Assembly: GCA_900549955.1 (NCBI GenBank)
Contig: URQH01000003.1
Location: forward strand, 1-64,000
Reading direction: 5' to 3'
Length of the DNA stretch: 64,000 nt
Source of the DNA: an uncultured Eubacteriales bacterium
GTDB lineage: Bacteria > Bacillota > Clostridia > Christensenellales > CAG-138
The notes under the pieces are model-generated. The model was not told the DNA's origin. It saw only the letters and a program-made list of their open reading frames with translations, and made no database searches. This document shows positions 1 through 7,449 of this stretch, one piece after another (the first letter of the stretch is position 1; the number at the start of each line of letters is the position of its first letter). A program made the position numbers and the translations under genes.

Positions 1-36
1 GACCTCATATAAATGGGTTTTACGGAGATTCGCCGT

Positions 37-98
37 GTACGTACGTACCGGAGGACTGGCGGGAATGATTTTGCCAGCCATGCTCTGTACGTATGTAC
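37..98. repeat. Two GTACGTAYGTAC palindromes 50 bp apart
   Basis: GTACGTACGTAC (37-48) and GTACGTATGTAC (87-98) are near-identical 12-mers with centres exactly 50 bp apart. An inverted CTGGC/GCCAG pair (55-59, 72-76) sits between them. The regular spacing suggests protein binding sites in the element, but the function is unknown. Confidence 0.5.
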
Positions 99-131
99 GC
101 AGCATTTACCCCTGTTTTCTCCCGTTATAGG

Positions 132-160
132 AAACAGGAACTTTCAGAACAGACCTGTTT
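132..160. repeat. Short inverted repeat upstream of the small HTH gene
   Basis: AAACAGG (132-138) and CCTGTTT (154-160) form a 7-bp dyad with a 15-base loop. The rest of the stretch from 99 to 467 has no convincing gene: the open frame starting at 178 lacks a ribosome binding site and overlaps the dyad-rich region. Confidence 0.35.
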
Positions 161-467
161 TCGGGCATTGAAAATCAGTGGTAATGGAAACAGCAAAGTT
201 TTTGACCGCAGGACAAAACTATTTCACGAAATCGTGCTTCTCTGAACCGTGTACCCTGTACACGGAACAATGGGTGTTTTCACTGTTCCAGACCAAACCG
301 CACGAAACAGTAAAGCGGGATATGGTCATATACGGACAGGACATCACAAGCGAAATTCTGAACGGATTTTGGAGATTGCAGATTTTTCGCTGTTCGGCGT
401 ATCTGCTCCGCTTTGGAGTGCAGAGGTTGCACCGAACCACAAACAGAATTATGGAGGATTTTTCAAT

Positions 468-683
468 ATGAATGTACGCAACGAAATAAAGGCACAGATC
501 ATCCGTGCCGGGATGACCATGCAGGAAGTTGTTGACCTGCTCTCGGACGAGTACGGATGGAGCGACAGCGTTTCCAACCTGTCCGCAAAATTGCAGCGGG
601 AAAGCATCCGATACAAGGAAGTATTGGAGCTTGCCGCTGTGCTTGGCTACGACATCGTATGGCAGAAAAAACGGGAGAAGTGA
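468..683 (+). CDS. Small HTH-like accessory protein of the mobilizable element
   Basis: This 71-residue protein begins at an ATG preceded by GGAGG with suitable spacing (452-456). The longer upstream extension of the frame has no ribosome binding site, so this start is preferred. The sequence (basic N-terminus, MTMQEVVDLL, then SNLSAKLQRESIRYKEVLELAAVLGY) has the helix pattern of a compact lambda-repressor-like DNA-binding fold. Such small proteins often sit just upstream of MobV relaxases in Firmicutes elements and may help regulate or load the relaxase at oriT. No enzymatic motif is present. The fold assignment is by pattern only. Confidence 0.6.
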   Translation: MNVRNEIKAQIIRAGMTMQEVVDLLSDEYGWSDSVSNLSAKLQRESIRYKEVLELAAVLGYDIVWQKKREK

Positions 684-930
684 TGCCCCGGCAACAGCCC
701 CTCGCATCTCCCGTCCCCATAGGCGCACCGCAGTGCTGCCTATGGACAGGCAGTGAAAGATACGGTTTTCACTGCCGCCGTCTGCAAGAAATGTTCCGCA
801 GAACAGCTTCATGCAGACGGTCTGACCATGGGAAAAGGCGCAGACATTTTCGCCTTGGTCAGCAGAGGTCACCGCAGTGACCGCATTCCCCCTCGGGAGA
901 GCCCACGGCACTTTGCAGCCAGTATGGATG

Positions 931-958
931 AAAGTGTAATAGTGGGTTATTACACTTT
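931..958 (+). other. Probable oriT (MobV-type nick-site hairpin)
   Basis: AAAGTGTAATA (931-941) and TATTACACTTT (948-958) are perfect 11-bp inverted repeats around the loop GTGGGT. The hairpin followed by a TAGTGGG/TTA junction matches the plan of the pMV158 MobM recombination site, where the nick lies in TAGTGTG/TTA. It lies 60 bp upstream of the relaxase gene, the usual position for this family. The rest of 684-1018 holds only a small GGTCAC/GTGACC dyad (867-882) and no convincing gene. Confidence 0.75.
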
Positions 959-1018
959 GAAAAAGTGCCGTTCTCCAGCTCTCCGCTGTCTGCAAATTTC
1001 AAAGAAAGGAAAAATCCA

Positions 1019-2308
1019 ATGGCAAGAAATGATGGAATAGACCGTACCGTAGCCAGAAATCAGGACTTGGAAACACCGGCTGATGTGGCGAAGGTACAGG
1101 AACACAATGAGCGTGAAAAGGACAGCTACAGCAATCAGGACATCGTGCCGGAACGCACTTCTCTGAACGTTCATTTCAAAGCACCCACGGACGATTATGT
1201 AAAAATGTTTGAGCAGATGGAACAGGACGGCGTAATCTCCACCAGAGGTTTGAAACCGGATGCCATCAAATATGGTGAGTTGGTATTCGATGTAAACTCC
1301 GCTTATTTCTACAACCACGGCGGCTATGAATTTGCAAAACAGTTTTATGCTGATGCTTACAAAGCCGCCGTGGAGATTGTGGGCGGTGAGCAGTATATCC
1401 TCTCCGCTGTGATGCACGCCGACGAGCGCAACCGGGCAATGTCCGAAGCTCTGGGCGAGGATGTGTACCACTACCACCTTCATGTGGTTTATATCCCGGT
1501 GGTGGAAAAGCAGATCCTCTGGTCGAAGCGGTGTAAGGATGAAGCTCTCCGGGGAACCGTCAAGGAGATCATCACACAGGTCAGCCGCAGCAAGAAATGG
1601 GATTCCAAGCCCGTTCTTGACGAGGACGGCAATCCGATGTTGAACGCAAAAGGGAAAAAGATATTGAAGTCGTCCTACAGTGTGTTGCAGGATGACTTTT
1701 TCAATTTTATGCGAAATGTCGGTTACACCGATGTGGAGCGTGGAGAGCGTGGCAGCACCGAGGAACATCTGACGGTGACACAGTTCAAGGTACAGGCTGA
1801 ACAGCAGCGTCTGGAAACTGTGACCGGACAGGTGGCACAGGCCGAGCAGAGTTTGGAGGATACCAAGGTTGCCACAGCAAAGCAGAAAAAGAAACTGGAA
1901 GCTCTGCAAAAGGAAACCAAGGCAGCAAAGACTATTGCGCTGACGGTGCAGGACATTGAAGCAATGGGTAAGAAAAATGCCCTCACCGGAAATGTCTCTC
2001 TGACACAGGATCAGTGCGAGACCCTGAAACGCTATGCAGTCAACGGCATTATTGCCAACGCCGACAACAAGCGCTTGAAGGAAAAATTGGCTTCCGCTGA
2101 AAAGACGGCTTCCATCTGGAAGCAACGGTACGATGCGCTGAACGAAAAATATATGGAACTCAAACAGAAAGCCCAACCCTATCTGGATGCGTTGGAGATT
2201 GCATCGGAAAGGGTCAGGGCTTTTATTTCTGCCGTCCTCGCCAGAGGAAAGGAAACAAGGGAACTTAAAACACCTGCCCGCAAGCGTGGACAGGATATGG
2301 AAATTTGA
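1019..2308 (+). CDS. MobV-family relaxase (Pre/Mob)
   Basis: A 429-residue plasmid-recombination/mobilization protein that would nick the adjacent oriT and lead single-stranded DNA into a conjugation channel. The histidine cluster of the HUH-type metal site is visible as H151-Y-H153-L-H155 within VYHYHLHVVYIPV. An N-terminal segment (residues 1-40) precedes the catalytic domain (about 45-250). The C-terminal third is a long Lys/Glu/Gln-rich coiled coil (about 260-400), as in other MobV proteins. The ATG at 1019 follows an AAGGAAA site; an upstream in-frame ATG at 965 would place the start inside the oriT flank, so it was not chosen. It is followed after 18 bases by a small gene. Confidence 0.88.
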   Translation: MARNDGIDRTVARNQDLETPADVAKVQEHNEREKDSYSNQDIVPERTSLNVHFKAPTDDYVKMFEQMEQDGVISTRGLKPDAIKYGELVFDVNSAYFYNHGGYEFAKQFYADAYKAAVEIVGGEQYILSAVMHADERNRAMSEALGEDVYHYHLHVVYIPVVEKQILWSKRCKDEALRGTVKEIITQVSRSKKWDSKPVLDEDGNPMLNAKGKKILKSSYSVLQDDFFNFMRNVGYTDVERGERGSTEEHLTVTQFKVQAEQQRLETVTGQVAQAEQSLEDTKVATAKQKKKLEALQKETKAAKTIALTVQDIEAMGKKNALTGNVSLTQDQCETLKRYAVNGIIANADNKRLKEKLASAEKTASIWKQRYDALNEKYMELKQKAQPYLDALEIASERVRAFISAVLARGKETRELKTPARKRGQDMEI

Positions 2309-2326
2309 TGGAGGGATTGCCTATTG

Positions 2327-2509
2327 ATGAAATACTATGAGGAAGCAAAATATAATGCGGCATTTGACCGCTGTGTGGATGTTATGACTCAGTTGCTCCA
2401 GAAATACGGGCATCAGGTTTTAGATAAATTAGAGCAGGATGCTCCGCAAACGGCGGATTGCTCCAAGGATGATAAGCAAGCGCAGCCATTAGCGGATAAG
2501 GCTGCGTAA
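2327..2509 (+). CDS. Small hypothetical protein next to the relaxase
   Basis: A 60-residue, mostly helical and acidic protein starting at an ATG preceded by GGAGGG (2310-2315) with 11-base spacing; a TTG one codon earlier is also possible. It lies 18 bases after the relaxase stop, so it is probably co-transcribed. No known domain is recognised. It has one or two amphipathic helices (CVDVMTQLLQKYGHQVLDKLEQ) and a polar tail. It could be a partner of the relaxase or of the downstream recombinase, but nothing in the sequence decides this. Confidence 0.5.
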   Translation: MKYYEEAKYNAAFDRCVDVMTQLLQKYGHQVLDKLEQDAPQTADCSKDDKQAQPLADKAA

Positions 2510-2521
2510 AAATTTACGATT

Positions 2522-2572
2522 TACACGTTGCGTATTCGATGTAGCTGTGCTATAATGATTACGCAACGTGTA
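2522..2572 (+). promoter_or_regulatory. Promoter enclosed by a perfect 13-bp inverted repeat
   Basis: TTGCGT (2528-2533), a 17-bp spacer and TATAAT (2551-2556) form a near-consensus promoter for the HTH/recombinase pair. The -35 lies in the left arm TACACGTTGCGTA (2522-2534). The right arm TACGCAACGTGTA (2560-2572) covers the expected transcription start. This is the layout of an operator for an autoregulator, most simply the HTH protein encoded immediately downstream. Confidence 0.75.
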
Positions 2573-2597
2573 TTTTTGTTTTTAGGGAGATAGGCAG

Positions 2598-2828
2598 ATG
2601 GATTGTAAAAACAGAATTATAAAGTTGCGGGAAAGCACAGGGCTAAACCGGAAGGACTTTTGCAAGCTTGTCAATATCCCATACCGGACAATGACCGAGT
2701 GGGAACTGGACAACCGCCATGCACCGGATTATGTGCTTAGACTTTTGGAGTATTATATCCGCAACGAGGGATTGATGGTAAAAGAAATGAGCGAAGGAGG
2801 TGGCGATTCTGAAAAAGAAGCAACTTAA
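2598..2828 (+). CDS. XRE-type HTH regulator of the recombinase
   Basis: A 76-residue helix-turn-helix protein. The pattern RIIKLRESTGLNRKDFCKLV, then IPYRTMTEWELD, is a standard XRE DNA-binding unit covering residues 6-50. The C-terminal tail is short. It starts at an ATG after GGGAGATAG. Its end overlaps the recombinase gene by 29 bases in another frame, and the recombinase ribosome binding site lies inside it, so the two are translationally coupled. The inverted repeat around its promoter makes it the likely repressor or excision control factor for the recombinase. Confidence 0.75.
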   Translation: MDCKNRIIKLRESTGLNRKDFCKLVNIPYRTMTEWELDNRHAPDYVLRLLEYYIRNEGLMVKEMSEGGGDSEKEAT

Positions 2829-4485
2829 ATGTTATCTATATACGAGAGTGTCCACCTCCATGCAGGTAGACGGGTACAGCTTGGATGCCCAACGTGACAA
2901 GCTGCGGAAGTATGCGGCATACGAAGATATGATCGTTGTCGGGGAGTATTCTGACGAGGGATTTTCCGGCAAGAACATCCAAGGGCGGCAGGAGTTCCAA
3001 CGGATGTTGAACGATATCCAGGACGGCAAAGACGGCATTTCCTATGTGCTTGTCTTTAAGCTCTCCCGATTTGGCAGAAATGCAGCCGATGTTCTGAACT
3101 CTTTGCAGCTCATGCAGGATTTTGGTGTCAACCTGATCTGCGTGGAGGATGGCATTGACAGCTCCAAGGATGCCGGAAAGCTGATGATCTCCGTGCTGTC
3201 TGCGGTGGCAGAAATCGAGCGAGAGAATATCCGCACACAGACAATGGCGGGACGGGAACAAAAGGCTCGTGAGGGCAAGTGGAACGGCGGTTTTGCTCCC
3301 TATGGATATAAACTGGGAAACGGAAATCTTGTCATTGCGGAGGATGAAGTAGAAGTAATCCGTGTTATTTATGACCGCTACATCCATACCAACGAGGGCG
3401 TTGCCGGAGTAGCCAAATATCTGAACCGCAACGGTTTTATCAAGAAACTGCGGCAGAATAACACCATCCCCGGATTTTCAAGAAACTTCGTGCAGGACGT
3501 ACTGGACAATCCCGTTTATATGGGTAAAATTGCTTATGGCAGACGGAGAACCGAAAAGAAACAGGGTACAAGAAATGAGATGCACGTGGTTGAGCAGTCG
3601 GAGTTCCCTGTTTACGATGGGCAGCACGAAGCCATTATTTCCGAAGAAGATTGGTATCTGGCACAGGAGAAGCGCAAGATCAATTCCTTTAAGCGGGAAA
3701 AGGTCAACAATCCAGATCACGCCCACATCCTGTCCGGTATCTTGAAATGCCCTTGCTGCGGAAAGAGTATGTACGGCAATATCGCCAAGGCACACAGCAA
3801 GGACAAGAAAACACGGTATTATTACTACTGCAAAAATACGGTTACACCGACAGGACATGAGTGCAGCTTCCGGCTGAATATCGAGCAGGCAGAGATCAAC
3901 AAATTTGTGGCGAAGGTCATTTCCGCTATGGTCAACAATCCCCGATTTGTAGAAGCAATTCAAGCGAAAATCGGAACAGCGGTTGATACAGAAGATATGG
4001 AAAAGCAGATTGCCGTCCTACAAGGGCAGCTAAAGCAAGCCTTTGGCACGAAAAACCGCTTGGAGCGTCAGATGGATACTCTGGACATCAATGATGCCCA
4101 CTATGACAGAAAGATTTTGGACTTGCAGCGACGCTATGATGAGCAGTATGATATCATAGAGGAAATCGAGGTTCAGATTGGCGAATTGCAAAGTCAAATA
4201 CGCAGCATCCAGCAGGAGAAAATCTCTGGCGATAACATTTACAGGCTCTTACTGGCATTTGATGAAGTCTACCATTCCGCAACGGAAGTGGAACAGAAAG
4301 AGTTTATGAAAGCCTTTATCGAGCGAATTGAGATGTTCCCGGAAAAGAGAAAAGACGGAAGCTGGATAAAGAAGATTGTATTCAACTTCCCTGTGCCTGT
4401 TGATGGCGAGGAAGTGAAAGAACTTCCCTTGGAAACTGAAACAACCGTCGAGACAGTGGCATTGATGGCGCGCAACAACGGATGA
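2800..4485 (+). CDS. Large serine recombinase (site-specific integrase/excisionase)
   Basis: A 561-residue large serine recombinase. The N-terminal resolvase domain (about 10-150) has YTRVSTSMQ with the nucleophilic serine near residue 18, DGYSLDAQ, and the conserved arginine stretch at LSRFGRNAADVL. A recombinase domain follows (about 165-290). A zinc ribbon follows at roughly 316-356 (CPCC, later CKN...GHEC), then a coiled coil (about 380-480) typical of the synapsis-controlling segment. Integration into and excision from a host att site is expected. No ATG start exists near the N-terminus: AAGGAGG (2794-2800) directly abuts a GTG at 2800, while ATT (2806) or CTG (2809) would have better spacing, so the exact first codon is uncertain by up to three residues. 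Confidence 0.9.
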   Translation: MAILKKKQLKCYLYTRVSTSMQVDGYSLDAQRDKLRKYAAYEDMIVVGEYSDEGFSGKNIQGRQEFQRMLNDIQDGKDGISYVLVFKLSRFGRNAADVLNSLQLMQDFGVNLICVEDGIDSSKDAGKLMISVLSAVAEIERENIRTQTMAGREQKAREGKWNGGFAPYGYKLGNGNLVIAEDEVEVIRVIYDRYIHTNEGVAGVAKYLNRNGFIKKLRQNNTIPGFSRNFVQDVLDNPVYMGKIAYGRRRTEKKQGTRNEMHVVEQSEFPVYDGQHEAIISEEDWYLAQEKRKINSFKREKVNNPDHAHILSGILKCPCCGKSMYGNIAKAHSKDKKTRYYYYCKNTVTPTGHECSFRLNIEQAEINKFVAKVISAMVNNPRFVEAIQAKIGTAVDTEDMEKQIAVLQGQLKQAFGTKNRLERQMDTLDINDAHYDRKILDLQRRYDEQYDIIEEIEVQIGELQSQIRSIQQEKISGDNIYRLLLAFDEVYHSATEVEQKEFMKAFIERIEMFPEKRKDGSWIKKIVFNFPVPVDGEEVKELPLETETTVETVALMARNNG

Positions 4486-4627
4486 TTACTGCTTGTCATT
4501 GACTACAAACGGACCGTTCAATCGCCATGCGTGGGGGAAAACCGCCTGGAAACGGGCGGGGCGGACGGAGCGGAAATGCGTCGTGAGAGGCAGGAAAAAC
4601 AAGGGAATAACAGACGAATTGTCTATG

Positions 4628-4658
4628 AAAAAAGAGGGCGCCAAGGGGCGCCCTCTTT
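4628..4658 (-). terminator. Rho-independent terminator of the hydantoinase operon
   Basis: AAAGAGGGCGCC (4631-4642) and GGCGCCCTCTTT (4647-4658) form a 12-bp perfect stem with a 4-base loop. Read on the minus strand it is followed by a T tract. It lies 67 bp beyond the minus-strand stop at 4725 and is taken as host DNA, which bounds the mobile element on the left. The rest of 4486-4724 holds no gene. Confidence 0.8.
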
Positions 4659-4724
4659 GAGAGAACAGTCGATCCGTTTTGTCCGGCGCGCGGAAACGCG
4701 GCGCGCCGCCGGGCGGGCCGGCCT

Positions 4725-6281
4725 TCAGTTGGCCAGATCGCCGGCAGCCTTGACCTTGACCCGGCTGGTATGGCCGGCGTAGTAGGCCAGCGGGACGTCC
4801 TCCACCTCGATGATCTCCACCGTATCGCGGATCGCGCCGGAGGCAACGGCCAGTTCCACCGCCTCGGCCTTGGCCTGCTCGAGCGCCTGATCCCGGGGGA
4901 TCTCGTCGTAGTTGATGAGCTGTTCATACGTGCCGCTCACCTTGGAGATGGCCGAGCCGATCGCATTCGCGCAGCCGAAATGCTCCGGCTTGACCACCGT
5001 CGCCGCGCCGGCCAGCTGCTCCGGCAGGATGATGGAGCCGCCGCCCACCAGAATGACGTCCATATCGGCGCTGGACACCTTCATGGAGTCGATGGAGTCC
5101 TCCACCAGGACGCGGATGGCGGCCAGCGCCTTGACGGCCAGTTCCTCCGGGATGTGCGCCACCCGGGAGGGGTCGCCCAGCTGATACATGCCCAGCCGCA
5201 CGGCGATATCCGTCGCGGTCAGCGTGTCGCCGCCGAAGACGAGCGCCTTCCTGGTGATCTCAAAGCCGACGCTGTCGGGCCCGACCGTCACCGAACCGTC
5301 CGCATGCTGCCGGACGATGGAGCCGCCGCCCAGGCCGATGGACACCACGTCGGGCATGCGGAAATTCGTCCGCACGCCGCCGATGGTCACGGCCACGCTG
5401 GACTCGCGCGGGAACCCGTTCTGGATGACGCCAAAATCGGTCGTGGTGCCGCCCACGTCGATGACGATGGCGTCTTTCAGATGGCTGAGGTAGCTCGCGC
5501 CGCGGATGGAGTTCGTCGGCCCGCAGGCGACCGTCAGGATGGGGTAGCGCCGCGCGTGCTCCATGGTCATGAGCGTGCCGTCGTTCTGGCTGAGGTAGAC
5601 GTCGGCGTTGGTGATCCCCTCGTCGGCCAGACTTTGCGCAAAGCCCTCGGTAAAGCGCTCAGCCACCTTCCACAGCGCGGCGTTGAGAATGGTCGCGTTT
5701 TCCCGCTCGATGAGGCCCATGGAGCCGATCTCGCTGGAAATGGAGATGTGCACGTCCTCGCCCATGACCTCGCGGCAAAGCTTTGCGGCCTCCAGCTCAT
5801 GGTCGTTGCGCACGGTGGAGAACACGCTGGAGATGGCGATGGATCTGACGCCTTTGTCCTTCATGCGCTGGAAAAAGGCGCGCGCCGCCGCCTCATCGAA
5901 GGGCGCGAGCTGCTTGCCGTCATACTCAAAGCCGCCGCCGATGACGGCGCTCTCCACGCAGATCTGCCGGATGTCGTCGGCCCAGTCCACCATGGGGGGG
6001 ATGCCCAGCGTGGCGGGCGCGCCCAGGCGGAGGATGCCGATGGGGGCGAGATTCTTGCGCTCCACAATGGCGTTCGTGCACTGCGTGGTACCCAGCATGG
6101 CCTGCCGGATCTGGCTCTTGTCCACGCCGGACACGGCGAGCACGGTGCGCAGGGCGGCGAGAATGCCGTCGTAAATGTCGCCGGTGGTCGGGCACTTGAT
6201 GTCCGCCAGGACCTGCAGGTTTTCGTCAATGAGGACGGCGTCCGTGTTCGTGCCGCCCACGTCGATACCCAGCTTATACAT
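4725..6281 (-). CDS. Hydantoinase A / oxoprolinase family protein
   Basis: A 518-residue member of the HyuA/oxoprolinase A family, ATP-dependent hydrolases that open five-membered cyclic amides such as hydantoins and 5-oxoproline. The N-terminal ASKHA-type phosphate motif reads LGIDVGGTNTDAVLI (residues 3-17), and the second nucleotide motif AIVIDVGGTTTDFGV lies near residues 245-260. GLGGGS and ILVGGGS loops follow. The ATG at 6281 has an AGGAGGT site and overlaps the DUF917 gene end by 8 bases, so the two are coupled. The usual HyuB partner is absent; DUF917 occupies its place, a pairing seen in many Firmicutes. The substrate is not determinable from sequence. Confidence 0.88.
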   Translation of the reverse strand: MYKLGIDVGGTNTDAVLIDENLQVLADIKCPTTGDIYDGILAALRTVLAVSGVDKSQIRQAMLGTTQCTNAIVERKNLAPIGILRLGAPATLGIPPMVDWADDIRQICVESAVIGGGFEYDGKQLAPFDEAAARAFFQRMKDKGVRSIAISSVFSTVRNDHELEAAKLCREVMGEDVHISISSEIGSMGLIERENATILNAALWKVAERFTEGFAQSLADEGITNADVYLSQNDGTLMTMEHARRYPILTVACGPTNSIRGASYLSHLKDAIVIDVGGTTTDFGVIQNGFPRESSVAVTIGGVRTNFRMPDVVSIGLGGGSIVRQHADGSVTVGPDSVGFEITRKALVFGGDTLTATDIAVRLGMYQLGDPSRVAHIPEELAVKALAAIRVLVEDSIDSMKVSSADMDVILVGGGSIILPEQLAGAATVVKPEHFGCANAIGSAISKVSGTYEQLINYDEIPRDQALEQAKAEAVELAVASGAIRDTVEIIEVEDVPLAYYAGHTSRVKVKAAGDLAN

Positions 6282-7368
6282 GCAGGCACACCTCCTTGCA
6301 GCGCTCCTCCAGAGGAATATAATCGGTATCCACGCCGAAGTAGCGCGGGCCAACCAGCGCAATGCCGGCCTCGCACCGCCACATCTCGAAGCATTTGAGG
6401 CCGATCACCAGCACGCGCTTGCCATATTTGAGCGCGTCGGTGGTGACGGGCGCGAACGTCTCGGTGTCCACGAGGCAGATGAGGTCCGGCACCGTGGCGA
6501 CGATGACGCCGTCCACCTCGGCGGTGAGGTTCTCGTTTTGAAACTCGACCGCTGCGGAGCGCCCCTTGCACTCCCCAATGCCCTCCAGCAGCACGCGGCC
6601 GAAGTTGAAGCCGGCCCTGGTCTCCCGAAGCACATCGGCGATCTTGCCCTTGAAGAGCTTGTAGCCCCCGGTAAACTCCAGGAAGTGCCGCTCCGGGTCG
6701 CCTGCGGCCTTGACGGTGCGGATGGCCGCCCCCAGCTGCTGGCTGCGGGTGACGATCCCGTGCACGCCGTACTGCTTCATCTGGGCGCCGCTCATCGGGT
6801 AGAGGGAGACGGAGACCGAGCCGCCGCAGCTCATGGTCACCGAGCGGGCCAGCTCCTCCGTCCACTTGTTGGTGATCGTCTCGAAGATCACGCTGTTCCC
6901 CTTTTCATCGGTGAGCGCCATGGGCGTGGCGTTGATGCCGCCGATGGTGAAGGTGACCATCTGCAGCTCCGGGAAGGCCCTGCCCATGCCGTCCACGTCC
7001 ACGAGGGGCAGGCCCAGCCTGGCCGCCGCGGCAATGGGCAGCATGGAGTTCACGCCGCCCGCCTCGATGGGCATGAAGGCGTAGATCTTCTGGCCGAAAA
7101 ACCGGGAGACCATCTCGTACAGCCGCTGGTACTCCCCGCCGCCAATGGCCTTTTCCGCCAGCACCGTGGGCGCGCCCATCATGGCGATGGGCACCACCAG
7201 CGCGTCGTCCGGCACCTCCTCCGGGTCCAGCAGCGTGACAGGGCCGCAATCCCGGACGGCGCCGATGGCGACCAGCTTGCCCACATAGGGATCGCCGCCG
7301 CCACCCGCGCCCAGCAACGCGGCGCCGGTCGCAATGTCTTCAATTTCGGGTATGCCGATCTTGCGCAA
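6274..7368 (-). CDS. DUF917 family protein (thiohydantoin-desulfurase-like)
   Basis: A 364-residue DUF917 protein, the family named for S-methyl-thiohydantoin desulfurase-like structures and nearly always found beside HyuA-type genes. The diagnostic glycine-rich N-terminus LLGAGGGGDPYVGKL lies at about residues 18-32. The start codon is TTG, preceded by AAGGAG at 9-base spacing. It is the gene before the hydantoinase A homologue, with an 8-base overlap, so the products probably act together. By family, the pair may act on cyclic ureides or hydantoins imported by the upstream permease. The exact reaction is unknown. Confidence 0.85.
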   Translation of the reverse strand: MRKIGIPEIEDIATGAALLGAGGGGDPYVGKLVAIGAVRDCGPVTLLDPEEVPDDALVVPIAMMGAPTVLAEKAIGGGEYQRLYEMVSRFFGQKIYAFMPIEAGGVNSMLPIAAAARLGLPLVDVDGMGRAFPELQMVTFTIGGINATPMALTDEKGNSVIFETITNKWTEELARSVTMSCGGSVSVSLYPMSGAQMKQYGVHGIVTRSQQLGAAIRTVKAAGDPERHFLEFTGGYKLFKGKIADVLRETRAGFNFGRVLLEGIGECKGRSAAVEFQNENLTAEVDGVIVATVPDLICLVDTETFAPVTTDALKYGKRVLVIGLKCFEMWRCEAGIALVGPRYFGVDTDYIPLEERCKEVCLHV

Positions 7369-7399
7369 TGAAAACCACTCCTTTTCCGTTTTGTCAAGA

Positions 7400-7428
7400 C
7401 AAAGAGCGGAAGCGTGCTCCGCTCTTTG
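7400..7428 (-). other. Intercistronic hairpin between permease and DUF917 genes
   Basis: CAAAGAGCGGA (7400-7410) pairs perfectly with TCCGCTCTTTG (7418-7428). No T tract follows on the minus strand, so it is more likely a partial terminator or mRNA-processing structure that lowers expression of the downstream enzymes relative to the permease. Confidence 0.5.
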
Positions 7429-7449
7429 CCGGGTTGACAGGTCCCCTCG

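Larger units (their letters stand above)
1..4500. mobile_element. Right-hand part of an integrative mobilizable element
   Basis: A block of lower G+C than the rest of the window carries a MobV relaxase with its oriT, small accessory and HTH genes, and a large serine recombinase as the last gene. This is the usual right-end organisation of Tn4451-like or similar mobilizable elements, where the recombinase lies next to the attachment site. The left end lies outside the window. The right end must fall between the recombinase stop (4485) and the host terminator hairpin at 4628; the exact att core cannot be fixed without an empty-site sequence. No conjugation (type IV secretion) genes are visible, so transfer would need a helper element. 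Confidence 0.75.

Noticed and set aside
178..471. A 97-codon frame at the left edge
   Set aside because: No ribosome binding site, Cys/aromatic-rich shadow-like composition, and overlap with inverted repeats.
753..1040. A 95-codon frame across the oriT region
   Set aside because: It spans the oriT hairpin and overlaps the relaxase start without a ribosome binding site.
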